Positions 9,429-18,372 of a DNA stretch of 64,000 bases are shown here, one piece after another. A program made the translations under genes and the position numbers. Position 1 is the stretch's first letter. The number at the start of each line of letters is the position of its first letter. The notes under the pieces were generated by a model, which made no database searches, was not told where the DNA came from, and saw only the letters and a program-made list of their open reading frames with translations. The DNA is from Conservatibacter flavescens (GTDB taxonomy: Bacteria; Pseudomonadota; Gammaproteobacteria; Enterobacterales; Pasteurellaceae), in the NCBI RefSeq assembly GCF_002795425.1, contig NZ_PHHA01000028.1:1-64000 (forward strand). Direction: 5' to 3'.

Positions 9429-10337
9429 ATGGATATTCTAGATAATCTTATTCAAACAGCACAAATCAGCGGCACCATTAATATTCAATGTCAATTTCAA
9501 GGACAATGGTTTGTTGAACATAAATCACAGAAAAATCAAGGTATTGTGCATATTGTGACAAGCGGCAAAGGCTATGTGAAAATAGCGAATGAACCACCCC
9601 GCCTAATGCAAGCGGGAGATATTATATTTTTTCCACGTTGCGAAGAACATGTTTTCAGCCATAACCTTGCCTGTGAAAACCTGAATGTCGCGGTGCAGGA
9701 AACACAATCAGGAGCATTTCAATTTAAACATACCGGGCAAGGGGAAAGGGAGTTAAGCCTGTTTTGTGCCACTTTTCATTATGACCCTCATGCTGAACTG
9801 ATTTTTAATTTGCCTCACATGTTATTTTTGCATATTACACAATCGCAACTTTCGCCTTTATTGCAATTACTGACGAGCGAAAGCCAGCGATTTTTAACCG
9901 GTTCTCGCAGCGTAATTGATGCCCTTGCCAATGTGTTATTGGTCAAGCTCATTAGAGCTTATTTAGCCCAGGAAAATCATGAACTAACTGGTACATTAAA
10001 CGGTTGGCAAGATAAGCGACTTCGCGTGTTAATTCAGCAAATCGTAGCGACTCCCCAAGAAAATTGGTCGGTCAAAAGAATGACTGATATTGCCCATATA
10101 TCGAGAGCCCAGCTAATGAGACTATTTAAACAAAAAATCGCCATCAGCCCTCATGCTTTCGTGATGAAACAACGCTTGCAAAAAGCGGCCATGTTGCTTA
10201 ACCGCAGTGCTGACAGTATTCTCAATATCGCCCTTGCCACCGGCTTTCAATCGGAAACCCATTTTGGCAAAGCCTTCAAACGATATTACGGTGTGCAACC
10301 CAGTGTTTATCGCAAACAAAAACGCCTACAAAATTAA
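9429..10337 (+). CDS. AraC-family transcriptional regulator with N-terminal cupin
   Basis: This is a 302-aa regulator. The N-terminal half is a cupin-type sensor domain (HIVTSGKGYVKI...LMQAGDIIFFPRCEEHVF), like the cupin_6 regulators that sit beside oxidoreductase or AhpD-like genes. The C-terminal ~100 residues contain the two AraC helix-turn-helix motifs (WSVKRMTDIAHISRAQLMRLFKQ and ILNIALATGFQSETHFGKAFKRYYGVQPSVYR). It is divergent from the CMD-rhodanese pair with a 109-bp gap, which suggests direct control of that pair. It ends 16 bp from the convergent fic gene, with a single uptake signal between them. Confidence 0.88.
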   Translation: MDILDNLIQTAQISGTINIQCQFQGQWFVEHKSQKNQGIVHIVTSGKGYVKIANEPPRLMQAGDIIFFPRCEEHVFSHNLACENLNVAVQETQSGAFQFKHTGQGERELSLFCATFHYDPHAELIFNLPHMLFLHITQSQLSPLLQLLTSESQRFLTGSRSVIDALANVLLVKLIRAYLAQENHELTGTLNGWQDKRLRVLIQQIVATPQENWSVKRMTDIAHISRAQLMRLFKQKIAISPHAFVMKQRLQKAAMLLNRSADSILNIALATGFQSETHFGKAFKRYYGVQPSVYRKQKRLQN

Positions 10338-10353
10338 CCGCACTTTGTGCAAA

Positions 10354-11457
10354 TTAAGGCGTGTTGATCACATATCTGGTGCTACGCCCGCCCGAATCGG
10401 AACGGATAAGCAATTCTTTTGCGGTTAAATCCGCTAAATGTCGAGTTGCGGTGGCTTTGCTGACTTTCGCTACTTTTTGGTATTGTGAAGCATTGATGCC
10501 ATGCTCAAAATTATTTTCACCACTTTCCAACAGGCGATTAAGCACTTTTTTCTGTCCTTCAGCTAAATCCAAATGAGCATTTTTTACCCAAAATTGTGTT
10601 CTTTTGATTGTAGCTCGAATTTTATGCAAACTTTGCAACACGGCTTCCGTTAGCAAATCTAAGAAATAATTTAGCCATAGGGTAATATCTCGTTCGCCTT
10701 TTTGTGCGGTTTCCAGCATTTGATAATAGCGATTACGCTGATGAAAAATCGCACTGGAAATACTGTAAAGCCGCACGCTTTGTTGCTCCGCTTGTGCCAA
10801 TGCCATATCCGTTAAGGCTCGAGTAAGTCGCCCGTTACCGTCATCAAAAGGGTGCAGTGTAAGTAACCACAGATGACAAATACCGGCTCGCAACAAAGGG
10901 TCAAGCTCAACATCATGCCGACTTTGGTTAAACCAATGAATAAAGCGATCCAACTCATTTTCCAATATTTCTCTCGGTGGGGCTTCAAAGTGAACGGTAG
11001 GGCGATCAATCCGCCCTGAAACCACTTGCATAGGTTCATTGCCCCGTAATGCCCCCACTCGCACCAGTTGCAACCCCTGCGTAGGAAACAGCCATTCATG
11101 CCATTGCAATAAACGAGATAGAGTCAAGGGATGTTGTCTGTTTTCCAACGCATCAAAAAGGATATTCGCCACCCCTTCAGAACGCTCGGATACAGGATAA
11201 GGCTGTGCCAAAGAAATGCCCAATCGCTTTGCCAACGAAGAACGCACTGCCTGCCCATTTAATTGTTCGCCTTCAATAGCAGAAGAATGAATGATATTAC
11301 TTAATAGCACATCCAATACGTTGTCATCTTCCTTTTCCGTCTGCCCGATTAACTCCCCTAATAATTTCCAGCAGCGACGAAGTTTATCCGCAAGTTGTGT
11401 GTTATCCCATTGAAATGCCGTCCAATTTTTCTGTTGCCAAATATATTTTTCGTTCAT
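10354..11457 (-). CDS. Fic-domain protein (predicted AMP transferase) with inhibitory N-terminal helix and C-terminal winged helix
   Basis: This is a 367-aa protein. The Fic active-site motif is intact: HPFDDGNGRLTR, catalytic His202. An S-x-x-x-E-G inhibitory motif (SSAIEG, residues 58-63) lies near the N-terminus, which makes it a class II Fic protein whose own helix blocks the ATP site. The C-terminal ~80 residues (KKVLNRLL...NASQYQKVAKVSKATATRHLADL) form a winged helix, so it may also bind DNA. No antitoxin gene adjoins it, as expected for this class. Two 27-bp repeat operators bracket its promoter (see 11482-11542), which suggests autoregulation. The adenylylation target is unknown. Confidence 0.9.
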   Translation of the reverse strand: MNEKYIWQQKNWTAFQWDNTQLADKLRRCWKLLGELIGQTEKEDDNVLDVLLSNIIHSSAIEGEQLNGQAVRSSLAKRLGISLAQPYPVSERSEGVANILFDALENRQHPLTLSRLLQWHEWLFPTQGLQLVRVGALRGNEPMQVVSGRIDRPTVHFEAPPREILENELDRFIHWFNQSRHDVELDPLLRAGICHLWLLTLHPFDDGNGRLTRALTDMALAQAEQQSVRLYSISSAIFHQRNRYYQMLETAQKGERDITLWLNYFLDLLTEAVLQSLHKIRATIKRTQFWVKNAHLDLAEGQKKVLNRLLESGENNFEHGINASQYQKVAKVSKATATRHLADLTAKELLIRSDSGGRSTRYVINTP

Positions 11458-11481
11458 ATTTTTTACCGACTATATCCCCAT

Positions 11482-11542
11482 GAGCCGATTATACGCCTTA
11501 TTCAGCTCACATCAAGAGCCGAATATACATTTTATTCGGCCC
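11482..11542 (-). promoter_or_regulatory. fic promoter flanked by two imperfect 27-bp operator-like repeats
   Basis: Two direct copies of a partly palindromic element lie at 11482-11508 and 11516-11542, with 21 of 27 positions identical and starts 34 bp apart. Each begins GAGCCGAnTATAC and ends with TTATTC(A/G)G. On the minus strand a good sigma-70 promoter sits between and within them: TTGATG (11515-11510), a 16-nt spacer, TATAAT (11493-11488). One box covers the -10 and the other abuts the -35. The fic start is 30 bp downstream. The repeats are seen directly; the operator role is inferred. Confidence 0.6.
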
Positions 11543-11621
11543 ATTGTTTTTTAACCATAAACAAATTACTGTTAATTTTCCTTGTTTTACGCTATTCTAT
11601 CAGACATTTTACAGTATCAAT

Positions 11622-11640
11622 TTACCGCCTAAAGTGCGGT
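11622..11640 (+). promoter_or_regulatory. Small hairpin with uptake signal in the leuS leader
   Basis: ACCGC (11624-11628) and GCGGT (11636-11640) form a short stem that uses the uptake signal AAGTGCGGT (11632-11640) as its right arm, followed by TATTTTT. It lies about 35 bp before the leuS start. It could act as a leaky terminator or be only a single uptake site; the stem is short. Confidence 0.3.
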
Positions 11641-11674
11641 TATTTTTCCAAAAATTTTTTTAAGGTTATACACA

Positions 11675-14275
11675 ATGCAAGAGCAATACCGTCCCGATTT
11701 GATTGAGCCTGAAGTGCAACAACATTGGGCTGAAAACAAAACTTTCAAAGCCATCAAAGATACCTCAAAAGAAAAATATTATTGTCTTTCAATGTTGCCA
11801 TACCCATCTGGGCGTTTGCATATGGGACACGTGCGTAACTACACCATTGGAGATGTGGTTTCCCGCTATCAACGTATGAACGGCAAAAATGTATTACAAC
11901 CAATGGGTTGGGACGCATTCGGCTTGCCGGCAGAAGGCGCGGCGATTAAAAACAATACCGCCCCTGCGAAATGGACATACGAAAATATCGAATATATGAA
12001 AAACCAGTTGAAAGTGCTGGGTTTTGCTTATGACTGGGATCGTGAAGTGACTACTTGTCGCCCTGAATACTACAAATGGGAACAATGGTTCTTCACCGAA
12101 CTGTATAAAAAAGGCTTAGTGTATAAAAAAACCTCAACCGTAAATTGGTGCCCGAACGATGAAACCGTGTTGGCCAATGAGCAAGTACATGAAGGGTGCT
12201 GCTGGCGTTGTGACACCCCAGTGGAACAAAAAGAAATTCCACAATGGTTTATTAAAATTACCGATTATGCCGAGCAATTATTGGGCGGTTTAGATAATCT
12301 ACCTGAATGGCCAGAAATGGTAAAAACCATGCAACGCAACTGGATCGGCCGTTCTGAAGGGGTAGAAATTACTTTCAAGATCAAAGATCGCGATGAAAGC
12401 GTTGCCGTTTACACCACTCGCCCAGATACGTTCTATGGCGTAAGCTATATGGCAGTGGCCGCTGTACACCCATTAGCAGAAAGTGCGGCGCAAAATAACC
12501 CAGCATTGAGCGCCTTTATTCAAGAATGCAAAAATACCAAAGTAGCGGAAGCCGAGCTTGCTACGATGGAGAAAAAAGGCATGGCCACAGGCTTATTCGC
12601 CATTCACCCGATTACCGGTGAAGAAGTACCGATTTGGGTAGCAAACTTTGTGTTAATGCACTATGGAACCGGTGCGGTAATGGCTGTACCTGCGCACGAT
12701 CAACGCGACTATGAATTCGCAACCAAGTACGGTTTGCCAATTAAACAAGTGGTTGCGCCTGCCAACGGCGAAGAAATCGATTTAAGCAAACAAGCCTTCA
12801 CCGAACACGGCGTAGCAGTGAATTCCGCAGAATTTGACGGTTTAGATTTCGACAAAACTTTTAATGGCATTGCGGATAAATTAGAAGCGATGGGCGTGGG
12901 TAAACGCCAAGTGAATTACCGCTTGCGCGACTGGGGCGTTTCTCGCCAACGTTATTGGGGCGCGCCAATTCCAATGTTAACTTTGGAAAACGGCGATGTA
13001 GTGCCTGCACCAATGGAAGATTTACCGATTGTGTTGCCTGAAGATGTGGTGATGGACGGCGTGAAAAGCCCAATCAAAGCAGATCCAAACTGGGCAAAAA
13101 CTACTTATAACGGTCAGCCGGCATTAAAAGAAACGGATACTTTTGATACCTTTATGGAATCTTCTTGGTATTACGCGCGCTACACTAGCCCGAATGCCCA
13201 CAATGCAATGCTAGACAGCGATGAAGCCAACTATTGGTTGCCAGTGGATCAATATATCGGCGGTATCGAACACGCCACCATGCACTTACTCTATTTCCGC
13301 TTCTTCCATAAATTATTGCGCGATGCGGGCATTTTGAATTCAGATGAACCGACCAAAAAACTGTTATGTCAAGGTATGGTGTTGGCGGATGCGTTTTATT
13401 ACACCAGCCCAACCAACGAGCGTATTTGGGTCAGCCCAACGCAAGTAACCTTAGAGCGCGATGAAAAAGGACGTATCGTAAAAGCCTTTGACCCAGAAGG
13501 TCGCGAGCTTGTACACAGCGGTATGACCAAAATGTCGAAATCCAAAAACAACGGTATTGACCCGCAAGAAATGGTGGAAAAATACGGCGCGGACACCGTG
13601 CGTTTGTTTATGATGTTCGCCTCCCCTGCGGAAATGACTTTAGAATGGCAAGAATCCGGCGTGGAAGGGGCAAAACGCTTCTTAGGTCGCTTATGGAACT
13701 TGGTGTTTGAATACCAAAAAGATCCGGCAAAAACTGCGCTAAATCCGACCGCACTTTCAGCGGATCAAAAAGCCTTACGCCGCGATGTACACAAAACTAT
13801 CGCCAAAGTGAGCGATGACATCGGTCGCCGTCAAACCTTTAATACCGCCATTGCTGCGATTATGGAATTGATGAACAAACTCACCCGTGCAAGCCTTGAA
13901 AGCGAGCAAGACAAAGCGGTAATGGGAGAAGCCTTAAGCGCTGTGGTGCGTATGCTCTACCCAATCACTCCGCATATTTGTTTCCAATTATGGCAAGCCC
14001 TTGGTAACAGTGATACCATCGACAACGCAACTTGGGTACAAGCGGACGAAAGCGCAATGGTTGATGATGAAAAACTTATAGTTATTCAGGTTAATGGCAA
14101 AGTTAGAGCTAAAATAACAGTACCTGCAACAATGAATGATGAAGATGTTAAACAAGCTGCAATAAATACACCATATGTACAAAATATGCTAATTAATCAT
14201 GAACTTGATAAAGAACGTATTATTTATGTTCCAGGAAAATTAGTTAGTTTGCGTTTTATTGCTGATGAAGGATAA
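11675..14275 (+). CDS. leuS: Leucyl-tRNA synthetase
   Basis: This class I aminoacyl-tRNA synthetase charges tRNA-Leu. It is 866 aa (E. coli 860). The HIGH motif appears as HMGH in [15 protein letters not shown], and the KMSKS loop is intact ([15 protein letters not shown]). The CP1 editing domain is present ([24 protein letters not shown] with the conserved Asp). The first ~795 codons use moderately GC-rich Pasteurellaceae codons. From about base 14063 to the stop, codon use becomes sharply AT-rich, with ATA, AGA, CTA and GGA appearing, and the protein ends in an unusual SLRFIADEG tail. leuS heads leuS-lptE-holA, the conserved gammaproteobacterial order. Confidence 0.98.
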   Translation: MQEQYRPDLIEPEVQQHWAENKTFKAIKDTSKEKYYCLSMLPYPSGRLHMGHVRNYTIGDVVSRYQRMNGKNVLQPMGWDAFGLPAEGAAIKNNTAPAKWTYENIEYMKNQLKVLGFAYDWDREVTTCRPEYYKWEQWFFTELYKKGLVYKKTSTVNWCPNDETVLANEQVHEGCCWRCDTPVEQKEIPQWFIKITDYAEQLLGGLDNLPEWPEMVKTMQRNWIGRSEGVEITFKIKDRDESVAVYTTRPDTFYGVSYMAVAAVHPLAESAAQNNPALSAFIQECKNTKVAEAELATMEKKGMATGLFAIHPITGEEVPIWVANFVLMHYGTGAVMAVPAHDQRDYEFATKYGLPIKQVVAPANGEEIDLSKQAFTEHGVAVNSAEFDGLDFDKTFNGIADKLEAMGVGKRQVNYRLRDWGVSRQRYWGAPIPMLTLENGDVVPAPMEDLPIVLPEDVVMDGVKSPIKADPNWAKTTYNGQPALKETDTFDTFMESSWYYARYTSPNAHNAMLDSDEANYWLPVDQYIGGIEHATMHLLYFRFFHKLLRDAGILNSDEPTKKLLCQGMVLADAFYYTSPTNERIWVSPTQVTLERDEKGRIVKAFDPEGRELVHSGMTKMSKSKNNGIDPQEMVEKYGADTVRLFMMFASPAEMTLEWQESGVEGAKRFLGRLWNLVFEYQKDPAKTALNPTALSADQKALRRDVHKTIAKVSDDIGRRQTFNTAIAAIMELMNKLTRASLESEQDKAVMGEALSAVVRMLYPITPHICFQLWQALGNSDTIDNATWVQADESAMVDDEKLIVIQVNGKVRAKITVPATMNDEDVKQAAINTPYVQNMLINHELDKERIIYVPGKLVSLRFIADEG

Positions 14276-14289
14276 CTTTTATTAAATTT

Positions 14290-14437
14290 GGGGCGTATGC
14301 AATACGCCCCTACATTAAAAAACATAAACCATTGAATTTTAATGATATTTAATTTTCTTTTGTAGGGGCGTATCGCATACGCCCCAAAGAAGCGGACTTT
14401 GTCAATAATCTGGGGCATATACAATACGCCCCCTACA
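14290..14437. repeat. Cluster of three palindromic repeats between leuS and lptE
   Basis: There are three copies of a short palindrome of the form GGGGCGTAT-n3-ATACGCCCC with a TACA/TGTA flank. Copy 1 is at 14290-14314 (TACA on the right). Copy 2 is at 14361-14385 in the opposite orientation (TGTA on the left). Copy 3 is at 14412-14437, slightly degenerate with one extra C. Spacers are AT-rich. They form strong hairpins in the leuS-lptE transcript. This is the layout of a REP-like intergenic element. Related shorter palindromes with the same TGTAG edge occur at 56226-56248 and 60451-60479. Confidence 0.85.
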
Positions 14438-14451
14438 TTGGGGAAACCAAT

Positions 14452-14940
14452 ATGTTAAAAAAACTCATTTTAACCACCGCACTTTTCACATTAACGGCCT
14501 GTGGTTTTTCATTTCAAAATGAACAGCTTTTACCTAAAGAATTACAAACTATTTCCCTACAAAGTAACGATCCTTATAGCGATATGTCACGCGTATTACG
14601 TCGTCAACTGCAAATACGAAATGTTACCCTCGTAGACAATCAACAAAACGTTCCGGTATTGCGTTTAAATAAAACGTCGATGAACTCAGAAGTCGTCTCC
14701 GTCTTTAAACAAGGTCGTGAAGCTGAAAAACTGCTGATATTGAATGTGGAAGCTAGCGTACATTTACCAAATCAAGCGCCTCGTGCAATTAGTGCGCAGG
14801 TTAACCGAACATTCTTCGATAACTCTCGCGCAGCACTCGCAAAATCAACTGAAAAAGAAGTGATTTGGCATGATATGTATGAACAAGCTGCACGTCAGTT
14901 AATTATAAAAATGGCCGCAGTACAACATCAAGCAAACTAA
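14452..14940 (+). CDS. lptE: LPS-assembly lipoprotein LptE
   Basis: LptE is the outer-membrane lipoprotein that plugs LptD and helps insert lipopolysaccharide. It is 162 aa. The lipoprotein signal peptide ends at the lipobox LTAC|GFSF, and the following CGFSFQNEQLLPKELQTISLQSNDPYSDMSRVLRRQL is the typical LptE start. The gene lies between leuS and holA, which is diagnostic. Its ribosome-binding site (GGGGAAA) lies right after the third palindromic repeat, so the repeat cluster forms its leader. The TAA stop (14938-14940) overlaps the holA start by one base (TAATG). Confidence 0.93.
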   Translation: MLKKLILTTALFTLTACGFSFQNEQLLPKELQTISLQSNDPYSDMSRVLRRQLQIRNVTLVDNQQNVPVLRLNKTSMNSEVVSVFKQGREAEKLLILNVEASVHLPNQAPRAISAQVNRTFFDNSRAALAKSTEKEVIWHDMYEQAARQLIIKMAAVQHQAN

Positions 14941-15986
14941 TGATCCAGAAAATCTTTACGGAACAACTTTCTACCTCACTAAATCAGCGACTAAGTCGTA
15001 TATATTATTTAGTGGGGCAGGAACCGTTGTTATTAAATGAGAGTAAAGATTTGATTGTGCAAACGGCGTTACAACAAGGTTTTGATGAAAAACTGGAAAT
15101 CGCAATAGATCATAATACCGATTGGAACGCGTTATTTGAGCGCTGCCAATCCGTCGGTTTATTTTTTTCCCGTCAAGTATTAATCCTAACATTGCCTGAA
15201 AATTTAACCGCACTTTTACATAAAAATCTCGCGGAGTTAATGGGATTGTTGCATGATGATATACTCTTGATATTGCAATTTGAGAAGCTCGCCAAAACCA
15301 ATGAAAAACAGGAGTGGTTCCAGCTTGCCAACCACTACGAGCCACATTTAGTGCAGATCAATTGTCAAGCCCCCACTTTTGAGCAATATCCACGCTGGAT
15401 AAAACAACGTGCCAATATGATGGGGTTAGACATAGAACAAGAAGCCGTACAACTCCTTTGTTATAGTTATGAAAATAACTTATTAGCGCTAAAGCAAACT
15501 TTACAGCTGTTAACTCTCCTCTATCCTGACAACAAATTAACCTATCCACGTGTCAAAGAAGTTGTGGAACAATCTTCCGTATTCACGCCTTATCAATGGG
15601 TTGATGCCTTACTGGAAGGTAAAGAAGGGCGAGCAAAGCGCATACTCAAAAGTCTGCAACAAGAAGATATACAACCGGTTATACTATTGCGCATTTTACA
15701 ACGTGAGTTGATGGTATTACTGCACATTGCACAACCCCAGCACAAAGTACAGTTAGATACTCCATTACCGAGTACCCAACTCAAAACCCATTTTGATCAA
15801 CTAAAAGTGTGGCAGAATCGTCGTCCTTTATTTACCGCGTTTCTACAACGTTATAATTATGAAAAATTGTACCGCACTTTTCAGCAGCTTGCCGAAATTG
15901 AACGTGCGATTAAGCAAGATTTTAGCGCCGATGTCTGGGATAAATTACAGGCACTCTCCATAAAGATCTGTCTAGGCGCTCTCTAG
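14940..15986 (+). CDS. holA: DNA polymerase III delta subunit
   Basis: This clamp-loader subunit opens the beta clamp. It is 348 aa (E. coli 343). The N-terminal part matches HolA (IYYLVGQEPLLLNESKDLIVQ, SVGLFFSRQVLILTLPENL), followed by an AAA+-like domain without a Walker A and a C-terminal helical collar domain. It is the last gene of leuS-lptE-holA. Its TAG stop overlaps the stop of the convergent mutT at the palindromic CTAG (15983-15986). Uptake signals lie inside near 15207 and 15870. Confidence 0.94.
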   Translation: MIQKIFTEQLSTSLNQRLSRIYYLVGQEPLLLNESKDLIVQTALQQGFDEKLEIAIDHNTDWNALFERCQSVGLFFSRQVLILTLPENLTALLHKNLAELMGLLHDDILLILQFEKLAKTNEKQEWFQLANHYEPHLVQINCQAPTFEQYPRWIKQRANMMGLDIEQEAVQLLCYSYENNLLALKQTLQLLTLLYPDNKLTYPRVKEVVEQSSVFTPYQWVDALLEGKEGRAKRILKSLQQEDIQPVILLRILQRELMVLLHIAQPQHKVQLDTPLPSTQLKTHFDQLKVWQNRRPLFTAFLQRYNYEKLYRTFQQLAEIERAIKQDFSADVWDKLQALSIKICLGAL

Positions 15987-16381
15987 CATTCACTGCGTAA
16001 ACGTTGAATTAACATGCCATTGGCCGGTGGAAATTGTCCCGCATCCAATTCACTCTGTGTCACCCAAAACCCTTCTTGCCCCTCTCGACCAAAAGGCTCT
16101 CCAACCCATTCTTCTACTAAATAAAAATAAAATTCAATAATTTTGTTTGGATATTCAAAAGAAAAATGTTCATAAGGATAGGCGCTTAACACATGGATCC
16201 CCACTTCCTCTTCCAGTTCTCGCTTCAATGCCTCTTCCGGTAATTCATGCTCCCCGACTTTTCCGCCCGGAAATTCGAGAGATTGTGCAAAATCCTGTCC
16301 TTCTAAACGTTGTGTCAAATAGATTTGTTTAAATTCATTACGAATAATACCTGCAGATACACGTATCAACGGTTTTTGCAT
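15983..16381 (-). CDS. mutT: 8-oxo-dGTP diphosphatase MutT
   Basis: This Nudix hydrolase removes 8-oxo-dGTP from the nucleotide pool and prevents A:T to C:G transversions. It is 132 aa (E. coli 129). The Nudix box is complete: GGKVGEHELPEEALKRELEEEVGI fits G-x5-E-x7-R-E-U-x-E-E-x-G-U. The opening IRVSAGIIRNEFKQIYLTQR is MutT-like. In E. coli mutT directly follows secA. Here it lies on the same strand downstream of secA but is separated from it by poxB on the opposite strand. Confidence 0.95.
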   Translation of the reverse strand: MQKPLIRVSAGIIRNEFKQIYLTQRLEGQDFAQSLEFPGGKVGEHELPEEALKRELEEEVGIHVLSAYPYEHFSFEYPNKIIEFYFYLVEEWVGEPFGREGQEGFWVTQSELDAGQFPPANGMLIQRLRSEC

Positions 16382-16550
16382 TTTAGCTCCCTATTCTGTG
16401 CCACTTTTATCAATATAAAGATTTGTTTAATGGCTGTACATATCATTCTTACTAATATAACCTATACTCACGATTTTATAAGGAATAGCATAAAAGCTCA
16501 ACCAATGAAATTTATCGTCGAAGTAAAAAACCATATACAAGGGGTATAAT

Positions 16551-18287
16551 ATGACACATAAAATCACCATTGCAGATCTCTTAGTCAAAATATTAGCCGA
16601 AGCTGGCATTGAGCGGATTTGGGGCATTACCGGAGATAGCTTAAATGGTATTAATGATAGCCTACGCCGAGATGGCAGAATAGAGTGGATGCATGTTCGC
16701 CATGAAGAAACTGCCGCATTTGCCGCAGGTGCAGAAGCCGCTGTTACCGGAAAGCTTGCGGTTTGTGCGGGAAGTTGTGGTCCGGGAAATTTACATCTCA
16801 TCAATGGCCTCTTTGATTGTCAACGTAATCATGTCCCTGTTTTAGCTATCGCCTCGCATATTCCTTCTTCTGAAATTGGACTAGGATATTTTCAAGAAAC
16901 ACATCCACAAGAACTGTTCCGTGAATGTAGCGATTTTGTCGAATTAATTAGCAACCCAAAACAAATGCCAGAAGTCTTATTCAGAGCATTAAATACCGCA
17001 GTCGGTCAAAATGGCGTAGCGGTCATTGTCTTACCTGGTGATGTTTCTGTTATGGAGGTGGAAATCAGTGATATTCCACGTTGGACACCACCAAAACAAC
17101 CGAGAATTTTACCTGACTTCACTGAACTCAATACCTTAGCAGAACATTTAAATAATGCCAAAACAATCACAATTTTAGCGGGTAGTGGCTGCGCTGGTGC
17201 TCATGATGAAGTCGTTGCATTAGCTCAAAAATTGCAAGCACCTATTGTACACGCGCTACGCGGTAAAGAACATCTAGAATGGGATAACCCTAATGATGTG
17301 GGCATGACTGGCTTAATCGGCTTTTCATCAGGTTATCACGCCATTCAACATTGTGATACCTTGTTAATGCTAGGCACGGATTTCCCATATCGCCCGTTTT
17401 ATCCAGAAAGCGCAAAGGTTATTCAAATCGATCGCAACCCTACTGCGCTCGGTAAACGTGTTCCGCTTACTCAGGGTATCGTCGGTGATGTCAAAGAAAC
17501 CATCAATGCCTTACTGCCTTTATTAAAAGAGGAAAAATCGGCAGATTTTCTCCAAAAAGCTCAAAAACATTATGTAAAAACCCGTGAACAGTTAGATTCT
17601 CTCGCTAAAATCACACCAAAAGGCACCGCTATTCACCCACAATATCTTGCTAGCCGAATTAGCGCACTTGCTGCCGAAGATGCGATTTTTACCGCAGATG
17701 TTGGCACGCCTGTCATTTGGTCTGCTCGTTATTTGAAAATGAATGGTAAACGTCGTTTATTAGGTTCATTCAATCATGGTTCTATGGCAAATGCCATGAT
17801 GCAAGGCATAGGCGCTCAAGGGGCTTGCCCAAATCGCCAAGTGATTACCCTTTCTGGTGATGGCGGTTTTGCCATGATGATGGGAGATATTTTAAGCCTC
17901 AAACAACTCAATCTGCCTGTTAAAGTAGTGATTTTTAATAATAGCGATTTAGGGTTCGTGGCTATGGAAATGAAAGCGTCAGGCTATTTGGATAATCAAA
18001 CAAATTTGGTTAATCCAAACTTTGCAGACATGGCAAATGCTATTGGCATTAAAGGCATTCACGTTGAAAATGCCGAAGATGTCGATTCCGCATTAACGGA
18101 AGCATTTAATCACAATGGTCCTGTGATTATTGACGTGAAAACTGCAACGCAACAACTGGCCATGCCACCTAAAATTGAACTCGCTCAAGCTAAAGGGTTT
18201 AGTTTATTTATGCTAAAAGCGATTATGAATGGTCGTGGTGATGAAGTGGTTGAGCTTGTTAAAACAAACTGGGAACAGTGGATTTAA
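16551..18287 (+). CDS. poxB: Pyruvate dehydrogenase (quinone) / pyruvate oxidase PoxB
   Basis: This thiamine-diphosphate and FAD flavoprotein oxidises pyruvate to acetate and CO2 and passes electrons to membrane quinones. It is 578 aa (E. coli 572). The ThDP glutamate lies in [15 protein letters not shown], and the ThDP/Mg motif is [29 protein letters not shown]. The C-terminal ~25 residues ([22 protein letters not shown]) match the lipid-binding peptide of PoxB. It is monocistronic, with AAGGGG as its ribosome-binding site. It sits between secA and mutT on the opposite strand, apparently inserted into an ancestral secA-mutT pair, and ends at a paired-uptake-signal terminator. Confidence 0.94.
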   Translation: MTHKITIADLLVKILAEAGIERIWGITGDSLNGINDSLRRDGRIEWMHVRHEETAAFAAGAEAAVTGKLAVCAGSCGPGNLHLINGLFDCQRNHVPVLAIASHIPSSEIGLGYFQETHPQELFRECSDFVELISNPKQMPEVLFRALNTAVGQNGVAVIVLPGDVSVMEVEISDIPRWTPPKQPRILPDFTELNTLAEHLNNAKTITILAGSGCAGAHDEVVALAQKLQAPIVHALRGKEHLEWDNPNDVGMTGLIGFSSGYHAIQHCDTLLMLGTDFPYRPFYPESAKVIQIDRNPTALGKRVPLTQGIVGDVKETINALLPLLKEEKSADFLQKAQKHYVKTREQLDSLAKITPKGTAIHPQYLASRISALAAEDAIFTADVGTPVIWSARYLKMNGKRRLLGSFNHGSMANAMMQGIGAQGACPNRQVITLSGDGGFAMMMGDILSLKQLNLPVKVVIFNNSDLGFVAMEMKASGYLDNQTNLVNPNFADMANAIGIKGIHVENAEDVDSALTEAFNHNGPVIIDVKTATQQLAMPPKIELAQAKGFSLFMLKAIMNGRGDEVVELVKTNWEQWI

Positions 18288-18306
18288 CTTATCATAAGCA
18301 ATAAAA

Positions 18307-18351
18307 AAGTGCGGTGCTATTCCAAAAAGTTTTTGAAAATGCACCGCACTT
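18307..18351. terminator. Bidirectional terminator from paired uptake signals (poxB/secA)
   Basis: AAGTGCGGT (18307-18315) and ACCGCACTT (18343-18351) form a stem whose complementarity extends inward as GC and adjacent A/T bases. The flanking A6 on the left and T4 on the right provide U-tracts on both strands. It lies 20 bp after the poxB stop and 22 bp from the secA stop, so it serves both convergent genes. Confidence 0.8.
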
Positions 18352-18372
18352 TTCTTTATCAGCAACCTCTAA

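Noticed and set aside
10354-11457. Fic toxin with a separate antitoxin
   Set aside because: The inhibitory S-x-x-x-E-G helix is inside the protein and no small partner ORF lies upstream or downstream.
14290-14437. A possible mini-CRISPR array
   Set aside because: Only three units, alternating in orientation, strongly palindromic, with unequal spacers and no cas genes; it is a REP-like cluster.
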